Origin: Cruorifilaria tuberocauda
Lineage: Eukaryota; Nematoda; Chromadorea; Rhabditida; Onchocercidae
Direction: 5' to 3'
Assembly: GCA_013365365.1 (NCBI GenBank)
Contig: JABVXU010000091.1
Span: forward strand, 1 to 64,000
DNA length: 64,000 nt
In this document: positions 38,801 through 50,189 of the stretch, in pieces
How positions within the stretch are numbered: position 1 is the first letter of the stretch
Layout of the letters: each line of letters begins with the position of its first letter
Notes under the pieces: model-generated
Seen by the model: only the letters and a program-made list of their open reading frames with translations
The model's database searches: none
What the model was told of the DNA's origin: nothing
Program-made: the position numbers and the translations under genes

Positions 38801-40548
38801 CATTTTCCGGTTTAGTTCAAAAGCAATCTCCGAGTTGCACCAAAATATAACAGGAGAATGCAAAAAAGAAAAAAAAACGCGGAGTTCTTTACTATCTAAT
38901 TTATGTCTATAAACTAGAATTACAATGACAGGATTACACATACCGTATTGTTTATAATTGGATTAACTCGAACAGAGCTTCGAATCGGCACATCGCCAAC
39001 ACCAATAACACTTCGACCAGATGTTAGATACCGACTTAAAAGAATGAAATGAGTATGTTAATTTGATTTATTTTCAACTCCATAGAAAATATTTAGGAAA
39101 TTTACTAGTTAGCAACAAAAAGATAACGAAGGAAACTTCCATCAATTATATAATCAGTTTACAGATCCAGAGATTACTGTAAAAGACTGAAATGAATAAA
39201 CTGTAATATAAACTGATTTATGAAAGAAATATTCCAGTATCAATCTCAAACAGAATATCAGACCGTGAATCCATATTCCCACAGTTTGCGAAAGTAACTG
39301 GAGAAGATCGAACAACGCGTGATTCCTCCAAATCTCGAGCACGTGATGGTGATAAAGAAAGAACAGGTTGCTGTGCACTCGCTAAATGTAAGTTATGTTG
39401 CTGCTGAAGATAAACTGTCGTCATAGGGCTACCACTGATCTGGGCAATATCATCTAACAATAAACATTATTTAATCAAAAAATATTGATAAGTATTTTAA
39501 ATAAATACAATATATACACCAGTTTAATGTTAAACAAGACTTCATTCCTACCACTGTACCACTAAAATATTCAAATTGACAGCTGCTTCAATTTTTTAAA
39601 GCACCATGGAAAATTCTAAGTATGCTTTTGTCAGAAAAAACAATACAGCATTATCCTTGCTATAAATCATTACAAATAAACGAAAAGATTTGCGTACAAA
39701 TCCTAAACTTTCCTGGAACTGGGTATCACAAATTTTTGTACAAAATGAAGGATATGTTTCTTACATATGTTTAACAGAATTTGATCATAAAGCTAGAAAA
39801 TGAATAATTCATCTCTTGAACTCTTGAACTAACATGATTTCAAAAACGAATGGGCGGCTCCAACTGGACGTATGGTGACTAGCTTAGAACGATTAGGAAC
39901 AGCACTGGCGCATTGCGGAACAGAAGAAACTGATGTTGTTCCATATGCGTGCATCATTTTCTGACTACCGTTTGAACAACCTGCTGGAAATGGCGAATTT
40001 GCTTGGCCCCTTATGTAGGTCTATAAATAAAAATGCTTATCTAGCAAACTTAATACAGCAAATAATGCAAGATAATATATATATGTATACATTGAGCTAT
40101 TTTTATATGATGAAAAAAATGGAAATTTTATGAGTCACTGTGCTTCTGGAAATGCAAAAATCAACCTTAACAAATTGACGTGAATTTTGTTGCAAAGCAA
40201 CACTCGGCACAACCGGAGCAATTCGAGCTATGGGAAGATTAACCGACTGCTGGAAGAAGCGTCGACCATCTCTCTTAAAATTGGAATAACAGAGATTAAG
40301 AACTTCAATACCAACATCTTAATTCTGCTATATGAGAAGTTGTAGACAACATGAATATAACGATTAAACTCACTCTTTCCACTTCATCAGCAGCTGGCAT
40401 TGTTTCATCGCAAGTTAAATCTGAAACTGTAATAACAATATTGTATCATATTTACATTACTCTTAATATTCATTAGCTCTGCAATATGGAAATCAAGTTC
40501 GACTGAATGAAAACCAAGGACACATTTTTGGAACTTACCGCGAGACAT
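32900..40548 (-). CDS. large basic, probably nuclear protein of 22 exons (about 1,130 residues), not identified
   Basis: Exons (minus): 40548-40539, 40426-40374, 40273-40166, 40020-39834, 39453-39264, 39034-38944, 38728-38491, 38363-38263, 38195-38042, 37888-37802, 37733-37639, 37421-37280, 36901-36669, 36346-36196, 36106-35975, 35586-35401, 35316-34932, 34835-34708, 34312-34131, 33985-33841, 33592-33422 and 33133-32900. Every junction is phase-consistent except exon 8 to 9. The start MSR follows TTTAACAG, a trans-splice-like acceptor. The N-terminal half is Ser/Pro/Val-rich and low in structure. Basic, nuclear-signal-like clusters occur at VSPRKRLRKQ, KMPKRRSRVR, HLRRKRKKKND, SRKRKTEA, CKRKRIGED and, at the end, RKSQSRRTRGRQRG. 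Helical segments include DPETEMLQAVAEILAEIIEI and MDAMFKKEFGMDMRTF. No catalytic motif is seen. A chromatin or transcription cofactor is plausible by composition only; the SPRKRLRKQ motif resembles one in the Sin3 cofactor SAP130, but that protein's C-terminal domain was not found. Confidence 0.6.
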
Positions 40549-43258
40549 AGCAGACTGTTAAAGAGAATGTCTACATCAAGCGAACAAAGATTTCTGCAAA
40601 AAGTGTACCTTGAAATACTAACTGAAAAATTACTGTACTACAAAGATAACGATGAATATACCATTAAAATTACAAAACATGAAAAATGTTAAGTTGATAA
40701 ATAGAAATGACCACTGAAAATGAAGAAAACTCTCGGTATTTCAAATGTGATAAATAAAATGCACAAGAGTTAAGGTTTAGAAAAGCTTAAAGTAATGAAG
40801 AATGTCGGTAAAAATAATTTTCATCCCCACAAAATTACAGACGACAGGTGAGTTAAAATTAGGAAGCGATGAACAGCGTTACTAAATTTATGAAGGGTAA
40901 AAGATATACAATCAGTGGTTAAGGTGAAGCGAAATATACGTAATGAGCGAAATGCGAACAACTTTGTATTATAAGTGTAACAAAACAACGGAACTGCGGA
41001 ACGGAACTGCGATGGATAACTGTATCATCACTGCACACGGTGTTTCCATCACTAGCCATAAAGCCATCCTTACCTAGCCAGATGTTTCAGCTACAATGTG
41101 AAATATCACACGAAATTAAGCTAAAATGAGATACACAGAAAGAATGCATTCAAATTTTCAAGAAATAGCTAGCTAGCGAACACAAATTTCACGCAACACA
41201 AATTCACGAGCAGCAGCATCAGCAGCAGAAAAACGCCAACAAGCATTGGTAATATTGCGCCTATTCGATGCTATCGAATTTACCGACAGCTGCGGTTCTC
41301 GTCCTCCTGCTCTCTATAATTAGTGCTGCTCTCTCTCTCCTTCTCTTCTCTTTTCGTGGTGTGCAGAGAAGAAATGCCAGTTTTGTTTGCCCTTGCCGAA
41401 GCAGAGAAGGATTGCCAGAGAGCGTCGTTTTCCTTGTTTTATATGCTTACATCATAAGAAAAAAGAACATGGTTAGCAATATATCCCGAAGACGGATGCA
41501 ATTGTGTTTTGCATTTGCACTTGCTACCCCTGAGATACGTGCTATTGCTTCTTGATCAAGAGGTAACGCCATGAAAGGTCGAACTCAGGTCACATATATC
41601 TTGCATTCATTCTTGGTTCTTCCCTTCAGGATTCACTTATGTCTTCACTGGAATACACCCTCATACCTACTCTTCATACCGCTACTACGATTAATATACT
41701 ATTTGGCTTTTTTCCTCGCTAATTACAGGTAGTGAAGGAAAAAGGGAAGAGGAGCGCCTCAATCGCGGTGTGTTCTATTGATATTACACACAGAAATAAA
41801 GAGTTGTCGAAATGAGTAGTCAATAAGTATTGGTTACTGAAACGATCGATAATTTTGACGTAGTGCGTTGGTCGTGGAGACTGGCAGACGATGGCATGCA
41901 GTGGAATGGCGGCTTTGAACGGATGATTGGCAGAGTGAGAGTGGCAGAAAAACGAAGGTCGCGAAGGCGAGAAGTTTGTGTAGTGCGGTAGAGAAGAGAT
42001 TGCAGAGATAGTCCAGGTAAGGTAAGGGACGTTTATCATCATTGCGTCACTGCTAATGATTGTATAATGTGATTTACTCAGACATTGATGAATTCAACTC
42101 ATTCACTAAGTCATGAGAAGAGAGAAATTCATTCAGCTATCATTGCTGCTATTGACCTTTCTGCTGCAAGGACTGAATCGCACTTTCCCTTTCCGTTCAC
42201 CGATTCCACTATACTTATTTCTATTCTCCTACTTCCTCTTTAGGAAGTATATTAACAATTTTTCAATTTTCTCCTCGTCATTCAATGTACCTTAAAGTGC
42301 TGTAATGCTAAACTTCACCTAGCATAGGATTATTTTTTTAGGAATCAGACTCATCCCTTTCCAAACCTCATAATCCCATACAACTGCGGTACAGTAAGAG
42401 CTGAAGAAATTCATTTACATTTATTATGTAACATGGAACTCGTAGGATATAATTTATTCCAGACTAATCCAACCTAAATTAAGACGTGTAGATATTTCCA
42501 CATAAACCAGTTGTTATTGAACATTTGGAAATGAAAAGAACACAGAGGTTGCAAATGAACTAGTGTACTTTAATGAGTCAGTTTAGAGAAAAAGGTCCTA
42601 TGCCCGAGATCATTTCCATCCTATTTAAACCAATAAACGTATAATACTTCCTAACATTTTGTAATATACGTCAGATTACTTTCATGAAACTAGCACTTCA
42701 AGTTTTAAATTCCCACTCTTCAACTCTAAAAATTCATCTGCACATTATGGTATTGGAAAGCAACCCCTCTTTATAGCTGCTGATAGCAGAAAGACCATTA
42801 GCAAACTGAAAACTCCAAAACGGCCAGATATGTCGTCCATCCAGCAACAGACCATTTCAAGTGCGAAAATTTGTGCGGTTCATCGTGTGAAATTTATTGT
42901 CTCTCATCAAAAAAGCTGGCGAGAAACATCTGATTAGAAACGTAGGTTATAAGATTTGTTTCTCGGACAGTTAATTGTTATTTGTTTTGATAATATTAAT
43001 CTGTTTATTACTTTTGAAGATTTAAAAATGTGAAACATCATATTAGAAAATGATTGCTAATTTGTAAACAGTGATTCATATTTAAATGTTTCACTTTTAA
43101 AAGTATATGTGTTAATTCGTTGTAGGTTTTTCTAAATGGTCAAACTGGAAGCCATTAAAGAATGAGTGATGTTTTAGTACTGATAATTGGATGTTTAGTA
43201 TTTGAAAATTGTTCTTATTTCATTAGTTTTCTATTTCAGAGCAAAAAATTGGTTCATA
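40549..43258. promoter_or_regulatory. divergent intergenic region between the large nuclear-protein gene and RAD1
   Basis: Two genes point away from each other across 2.7 kb, so the region should hold both promoters. It includes GC-richer, pyrimidine-rich DNA around 41.27-41.42 kb, a short CAG/CAT repeat at 41209-41228, and a pair of similar 15-mers (ACACAAATTTCACGC and AACACAAATTCACGA) just before it. Open frames here (plus strand 40507-40692 and 41268-41555, minus strand 41719-42042) show no motifs and no paired splice sites. Confidence 0.4.
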
Positions 43259-46188
43259 ATGACACTTGTGCTTGATGGAGTAGCTCCTGAACAAACGCTA
43301 GTTCTATTGAAATTAGAAAATGCGCGTGATCTTCATCAGGCATTGAGAGCACTCGATTTTCGAGAGGTGATATCATTAGTTTTGCAAAATTAACTGTATA
43401 TGCAAGCAACATACTAAGAACTAAGATCATTCAGACTTGCAATGCATTCCTAATGAATGGTGGAAGTTCTTGTTGTTCCTCATTCGTAACTCCACTGACC
43501 ATTTTTCACATTCCCACTCGTCGATTTTGAAGAGTTTTAATTTTTTTTTTCCATAAGATTGGTGAATGAGATTTCTATCACTTACAAAATATGTGACTGG
43601 AAATGTTGAGAGCATTCACTTCTGTTCAAGTTGACGTAACTGAAGCATCATCAACCCTAGCTATGTAAATAATCATATTCACTTATGCTTGCTTAAAATA
43701 CCGCATATCCAGGAACAGCACGTAATAAAGCTTTCAACAGTTGTTACTCATTCTTTAATGTAATGAAAAGATGGCGTCATGACATTCGCACTCTTCACTG
43801 ATCGCTTTCAATAGTTCATCGATTCCAGTGATTGTTTCAGAAATTGTAAGGCCGTTGTTAACAAGGATATTTTAATTCGATTGAATTTAGCGCTTCATTT
43901 CTTATTTTAAATTCCTGGACACAAAGTACACAGTTCTAGTACTTTTTTCAATAACTGCTAAAACAGTTTTGTATTCTTTGAAATTATAGCGGTCCATTTC
44001 TATGTTTAGAAGCATATTAATATTTGTGAGTTATCATTTGGGAAATATAGTTTATTTAATATAGTTGTTTATTTTTCTGTATCATATATATATATATATA
44101 TATTCTCCTATTCTCCTATTGTACAAGTTTTTGCGTCAAAATTCCTCCGCAGCGTGTGGTCGTACTTTATGAGCTTTAATTTTAATTATTCATGCGGCTC
44201 TGAATCATGTTATTATCGGTTATGAAAAAATGTGCACTAAATAATTTCTGGGATTTTCACTTATCTGGTAGCAAAAAAGTAGCAGTTCACGCAAAACAAA
44301 GAAATTTTTAATAATGGTTCTTGAAAACTCTTTGTTTCATTACAAACAGTTTTCTATTTTATTCAATAAAACGCCTCCATTCTAGTGGGTTCCGTTTTTC
44401 GATGCGTTTCTATACGAAATAAAAAAGTTATACAAATTGAAGCGAGATAACTTCTACTGGAAATTGTACTTTCACTTAGTACTTGCTCTCATCGTCTTTT
44501 TATTAGTCTTTATTGTTCTGAATGCGTTGAAACAAGCTCTGGATGTGTTTAAAGCGTAAAATACACGTTTATATAACCTTTCTTAAGTAATAATGCAGTT
44601 AGTCACTTGACCCATTTATCCATTTGTTACACAAAGGCCAAAATTTAGTTATTGTGATAATAACTGAGTAAGATATTGATCTTTTTTCAGCATTATTCTT
44701 ATAATGCTAAATATTCTTTTAGAATGGTGTTATCGATATTAGCAAGAATGGCTTAAGAATTGTCGTTGATGATCAGAACTGTGTTCAAGGAATTGCTTAT
44801 TTTAAACGCGATTTATTTACTGAATTTATTTTAAATGATGATGTTGTAACGTTTCGCATATCTCTCCTTATTTTTACGGTTATTTTTATCGTAAAATATG
44901 ATTTTTCCTTTTGTTATGCTTTTCAGTTTTATCATTTACTATTCTTCTACTAATCAGTTTACCACAGAAAAGCAAGTGGTAATAAAATATTAAGTTATTG
45001 TGGCGTAGCCGCCCTTCTTTTTATTTGCAGGAATGCTTGAGTGCTTTTGGTACTGGAGTTAGCACAGTTCTGAAAATGACTTACGATGGTTTCGGTGAGC
45101 CTCTAAAAGTCATGGTCGAAAAGGATGGAATTGTTGCAAGATGCTTAATCAAGACTCAAAATCCAGATATAGTAAGTAATCTATAATCTTTTCAAATGAA
45201 TTAAGTTGAAACAGAATTCGAAAAGTTATTTTTAATGTTAGTACGAAAATCTCTTTAGATCCTCGATTTTGATTTTGATTCTACCATGGTAACTGTAAAG
45301 GTTATAATGAAACCGTGGACGTTGAAAGAAACATTTCACGAACTTGATCAGAGCAGCCCATCTGTTGGTTTTCAAGTTGACAGATTTTCATTGAACATAA
45401 TCACGGAAGGAGATCAGGGTAAAATCAAAGTTCGTTTTGTATTTAAACATTATTTGTGGGTTTGTTTCTGGTCGAACTCCTAGCGCACTTGTGGCAGCTT
45501 TCCATTATTTACTTGAAGCAATTTTTCGTCTGTGTATCTGATTCGATTTTGATTTTGATTCCACTACGGTAGTTGTAAAGACTATAATGAAACCGTGGAC
45601 ACTGAAGGAAACATTTCTTGTACCGTATTCTTCATTGCTTTTTTTTGTTGAAATACATTGAGCCCTTTTTTCAGACGAAATTTCCACATTATTCTGAGCA
45701 AATTGAACGATTGGAATGTAAACAGAATGTCGAGTTTACTTATAGGTTAAATCTGGTGAAGCGAATGACTCCTTCGTTGGATATATGCAATAAGGTAAAG
45801 GTACCTTAAAATGAGATTATAATCATTCAGTTCTCTGCAATGAATGCTGAATTTCGGGAAATTTCATAAATGAAATGAAAGATATATTTTTATAAGCTTT
45901 TTTTAGTTGTCCCTCCGTATTGATCACCGAGGCATATTGTCTATACAATTCATGGTGGAGCGTAATGAAAACAACCATATTTTTCTTGAATTTTTTGTAA
46001 GTTTATTTTTATTAAATTCCATATACGTATTAAAGTTATTCACGAATGCACATCACTCATGGTGTCTGCTGAATCGACTGATTCTTTAAGTCAAACTTGG
46101 AAAAGTCATACTGAAAATTAACTGTCTTGCCTTTCAGTGTATACCTGATATCCCTGAATCGGAAGAAGAAAATATCTCTATGGATTAA
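43259..46188 (+). CDS. rad1: RAD1, subunit of the 9-1-1 DNA-damage checkpoint clamp
   Basis: Seven exons: 43259-43366, 44723-44878, 45031-45171, 45259-45429, 45675-45794, 45907-45996 and 46138-46188. They give 278 residues, against 282 in human RAD1. The ATG follows a TTTCAG acceptor by 19 bases, suggesting a spliced-leader start. The RAD1 pattern is clear throughout: LLKLENARDLHQALRALDF, then NGLRIVVDDQNCVQG with KRDLFTEF, then ECLSAFG with TVLKMTYDGFGEPL and CLIKTQNPD, then VIMKPWTLKETFHELD, and SLRIDHRGILSIQFMV with the acidic end PDIPESEEENISMD. RAD1 folds like PCNA and forms a ring with RAD9 and HUS1 that is loaded at damaged DNA to activate ATR signalling. In C. elegans the ortholog is MRT-2, also needed for telomere maintenance. 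A partial copy of exon 4 lies in intron 4. The gene converges with the protease gene, with stop codons about 250 bp apart. Confidence 0.93.
44084..44102. repeat. (TA)n microsatellite in RAD1 intron 1
   Basis: A TA dinucleotide run of about 19 bp inside the 1.36-kb first intron, followed by a doubled TTCTCCTA word. Confidence 0.85.
45543..45620 (+). repeat. partial duplicate of RAD1 exon 4 in intron 4
   Basis: These 78 bases match exon 4 bases 45263-45340 with 12 mismatches, 11 of them transitions. The copy translates with the same frame open over the match (DFDST, then IMKPWTLKETF). Its 5' end lacks the splice acceptor: TTTAGATCC in the real exon corresponds to a sequence without AG here. 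It is therefore probably a dead exon copy, although a weak GTACCG follows its 3' end. Confidence 0.85.
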
Positions 46189-46224
46189 TGCTACAAATTT
46201 GCATTTACATTGTGGTCGCTCTGG

Positions 46225-46230
46225 AATAAA
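46225..46230 (+). terminator. poly(A) signal AATAAA of RAD1
   Basis: AATAAA lies 37 bp after the RAD1 stop codon, a normal distance for 3'-end formation. Confidence 0.6.
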
Positions 46231-46436
46231 CTTATAATATTCGCTATATTCATTGTCTACAAACAATTAAATTCCTTAAAAACAAGTTATATTGTCATTT
46301 TTTTAAACTTTTCATGTATACAGGTTACAATTAGAAAAACAGTAACACTATATTGTAACGTTCAATTTATTTGAAAATTTAAGCATTGTCTCTATGGCTT
46401 ATTAACTCGACTCTTTTAATGAGTTGTGACAAGTGT

Positions 46437-46442
46437 TTTATT
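46437..46442 (-). terminator. poly(A) signal AATAAA of the astacin gene
   Basis: On the minus strand the stop codon TAA runs directly into AATAAA. The signal overlaps the stop, implying a very short 3' untranslated region. Confidence 0.45.
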
Positions 46443-49400
46443 TACTTGGGAAATTTATCATCATTTTCACTAGTACACACTTTACATGATCGTTGACAGT
46501 TTTCGATCATAAAACTGGAAAATAGTCCCTTGCAGAATCCAACATTTTTCCAATGAGTACAGAAACGTTTTCGATCATTGCACGTTTTTTGTGTTGAAGA
46601 TACTTCAGTGGAATTTGTTTTTGAATTGATTAGCCTTCTCCAAGCGGTTCCAAACGATTGTTTCAATCTGTGATTTTCAAATGTTTTCATTTATGCGTAC
46701 GTACAGTCAGCGAAATTGTGAAGCGAGATTGCAGAAATTGAGCCTTGGGTATTTCGAAGAATGACAGTACCGATATCCGGAGATTCGAGTGAACCATTGC
46801 ATCACGAAAGATCATAAATTGATTGATAAACTTTCAAGATATCCATGGAAGTCATTATAAAGTATGGAGTACTGTCATTTAACGATTGCGAAATCCTGAT
46901 GGAGCAATGTATAAACTGCGTGGAGACATAAAAACTAGAGAATTAATGTTTATAAAGAAAAAATACCTCGTTCCTTTTATTGCAAACCCACCTGTTGAGT
47001 TTTTTCGTTGTTGTAGTTGTTAGTGAACCTGCAGTTGATAAATTTGTTGTTCCCATTGTTCCACTGCTTAACACTTCTACTGATTTGCAAAAATCACATG
47101 ATTTTGGGCAGAAAACATGCATAAATGCGTTCGAAATTGTACAATGACCATTTTGCACAAGTTTAAAACAGTCTGGTCGCTGGTCCACACATGGCTGGAC
47201 TGAAATTTGGTAAAATGGTCACGTTAAATTAATAAAAATATGCAGTCAATTAGTTACGTTATTTTGAGGATGTGGTGAACTCAAATACCATTAATGTAAG
47301 AAGTTTTTCAATATATTTCAGTAATATGTCAGCACACCTGTGAAATTGTTGCACATGCTACAGCTTTTCGGACAGTAATGCTTCATCCATCGTGAGTCAC
47401 TCATACACCATCCTGAACAGTAAAAATTGAATATTGTGGAAAATTGAATATCTGGAGCAGTCTTACGATTGATATAAGTAAGGAGAGGGTGACTATTGCA
47501 GGAAACACAGCAACAATAAAAAACCAAAACTATTTCAATTACTGTAGTGTTAACTTGAGAATAATATTTTTTTTCAGTGAGTGAAATATTTCAAGTGATA
47601 CAAACTTGTAAATCGACATTGAAACAAATGACTTCAGAGATTTATAACTCACAAAATTACCATAAACGACGAGTTCATTACAATCCGAACGAAAGTTTTT
47701 GCAGGATTCAGTGATGAATGGTTGTGTGGATGAATTCGTGGGTTCCTGACTTTCATCGATTTTAGATGATGAAGTTAACACTGCTTTCTGTATTTCAGTC
47801 ACGTTTGGTAAAACTGAAAATTTACTAATTCAGAAAACATAAGTTGAACTAGTGATAAAGTACGCAGATCTCCAAATTCCAAAGTTTGTACTGAAATCTT
47901 GATACTTACAATTTTCATTTTAATGTTTTAATTATTCACATGCTTTCCTTTCATACCTTTTTCCATATATGATAAAAAAAGGGTGAAAATTTTTAAACAT
48001 TTACGGAGTGGACAGTTGTAAAGCTTATTGATTTTAAATATATCGAGTGTACTGAAATGCAATCGTTGACCAATATTAACAGGGATTTTCGGCACTAATG
48101 TTGGCTGACCATTGCGACTAAATGCTCGCGTTCCATAATGCATAATTGAATCGTAATCATAGTCAGCGCCCAGTGAATCGATCATACCGTGATCGTATTT
48201 TTCAAATTGACCTGTAAATATGATGCAGCATTTGGGAACAATTTTTAATCGTTCTCAAAATAAATATGAATAAAGAAATTCTAAATAGTTGAAAAAAACA
48301 ATATTCATTAGTGAAATTGGAACATATACCATGAAATGCCATTTGATTTGTTGAAAGAGGAATCAGTTCCTCTCGCAGTGAACTATTGAAAGAACTAACC
48401 CAGCATTCCAGGTTGTATATTTCCCCAAAGCACTGTTATGTGATTATCTCGATCAATTCTAGATTGTTCATGGAAAAACCCAACCGCATGCATCAATTCG
48501 TGCATTATGATACCTTTTTGTATACATCCCGTACCGAGCGATACTGTTTGTTTACCACCTAATAATGTGAATCAGTAAATTTAATACCTGTTAAAAGTAA
48601 TTTAACTTATGACACATGAAAAATGTCTCAAATTTAAATCATGTCTTGCATTTCGATTAGAGACTGCAGCGCGAATTCTAAGTTCATATTATATTAAGCA
48701 ACAAAAAGCAACGGTAATTAGAGATAGCTTTTACCTGTTTTGCCGACCATTGAATAGCATCCTCGATCAGGCATTATGTAGATATAATCATAATCCTCAA
48801 TAGATCGTGGTACCCAACGAATACATGTACGTTGAGTATACTCCTCCATTGCAGATGCTATTACAGAACGACTGCAAACTATCACCATTTACAATATATC
48901 GTCATGTGACATTCCACATCTATCATTAATCTCGTGAATAGAATTCAATATGATAATCTTTCGAACCTAATTTCATTTCATAAGGAACAGGATTTCTTTT
49001 CCATGACTTTCATATGTGACGGAAATATAGAGCACATAAATATTCTTCAAAACACTTTAAAATTCCAGTGCAATCTAAATTACTTTAATGCATAATGCAC
49101 TTTAATACTAGTGTGAGTTCTTGGTTAATTTCCCAAAATTCGTCACTTCTAAGCAAATTGTTAAATTTTTTATTGTAAATTAAAAATTAGGTGTTAATAA
49201 AATCACCCTCAAATATGCCACTACTGTAAAGAGCCCAGTCATCACTGTTTTGCCTATCATCGCCAAGCTCCTATTACCATAACTCTTGGAAGTTGTTACC
49301 TATATGGACTATACTGGCTACTCATGGCATATGGTATTCGGGAACTAGGCCACAGTTGATATTGATTTCGCACCGCATTATACAGTACATTGTTTTGTGG

Positions 49401-50189
49401 ATTTGTGTTATCGTTATCAATATTTGGATAAATCTGAAAATGTGGTGATGATGATGACAAATCGTAGATCTGAGTGTCATATTTGTTTAATTATTTATTG
49501 AGCATTGCAAAGGTGCATTTAGTCCACAAAAGCGATGGGGCATACAAATGAAGTAATGACTCTGAAAGAGTATATAATGTACTTCTGAGATGAGATTAAA
49601 TTTTGAAAAAGAAAAACTGCTCGGAAAAGCACAAAAAGTGAGTTAGTAACGCAATTGCCTTCGACTATATGCTCAAAAATTACAATCTACTAGAAAACAA
49701 GCTTACATTTTTCAATTCAATAACGTCTATATCCATATCACCCTCAAATTTGCCACTACTATAAAGAGCCCAGTCATCACTGTTTTGCCAATCATCGTCA
49801 AGCTCTGAAGCCATTGCGAAGTCGGATGGCAGTAAGAATGTTTCAGAGTCAGCTTTCTGACGATCAAAATACTACAATTGAAACAGATACTGCACTTTTT
49901 CTTTAATTTTGAGAACGGTTTAGAGTAATAAGTGCAAATTCGATAAATCAAAGTTCCAATTTCTAAAGTACTAAATGGAGTAGAAGCAGTATAAAATTTT
50001 GAAAATGAATAATGCTTTTCATATAAATGTTTTCCATTTACTTATTAGCATTTGTGAAATGTCATAGAAGCTAAAGCAGGCATTCATTTATCCAACCTTC
50101 AAATCATCCACATTGTCGTCCACCACAGCTATAGCAATATGTAAAATTTCATGTACAATAATACATAAACTAATATTTAGAAAAATCAT
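46442..50189 (-). CDS. secreted astacin zinc metalloprotease with three ShK domains (NAS family)
   Basis: Ten exons (minus): 50189-50097, 49871-49707, 49433-49300, 48871-48735, 48558-48400, 48211-48005, 47813-47661, 47412-47338, 47199-46992 and 46667-46442. All phases match, giving 518 residues. A signal peptide ([21 protein letters not shown]) is followed by an acidic pro-region. The astacin domain begins near [19 protein letters not shown] and carries the zinc motif [12 protein letters not shown] and the Met-turn SIMHYG, so the active-site residues are intact. Three Cys-rich ShK modules follow, each ending in the CxxxCxxC-type close: [16 protein letters not shown] and CQRSCKVC. A Ser/Thr-rich linker (LTTTTTKK) separates the second and third. 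The first ShK module is split between exons 7 and 8. Astacin plus C-terminal ShK domains is a nematode architecture, as in C. elegans NAS-13 to NAS-15; these enzymes act outside the cell in moulting, cuticle or development, but the substrate here is unknown. Part of exon 2 is duplicated in intron 3. Confidence 0.9.
49202..49270 (-). repeat. partial duplicate of astacin exon 2 in intron 3
   Basis: These 69 bases match the middle of exon 2 (49737-49805) with four mismatches, about 94% identity. The copy still reads as the same peptide ([15 protein letters not shown] compared with [15 protein letters not shown]). It lacks a usable donor, and a stop follows. It lies after exon 3 in transcript order, so it is a displaced fragment rather than a neighbouring exon. 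Confidence 0.9.

Noticed and set aside
32900..40548. Naming the large gene SAP130
   Set aside because: Only one short basic motif agrees; the conserved C-terminal Sin3-binding region of SAP130 was not found in any exon.
40507..40692. Plus-strand 61-codon frame opposite the start of the large gene
   Set aside because: Lies antisense to the first exon and its leader; no splice or promoter support.
41268..42042. Open frames in the divergent region upstream of RAD1
   Set aside because: GC- and pyrimidine-rich promoter-like DNA gives frames on both strands without motifs.
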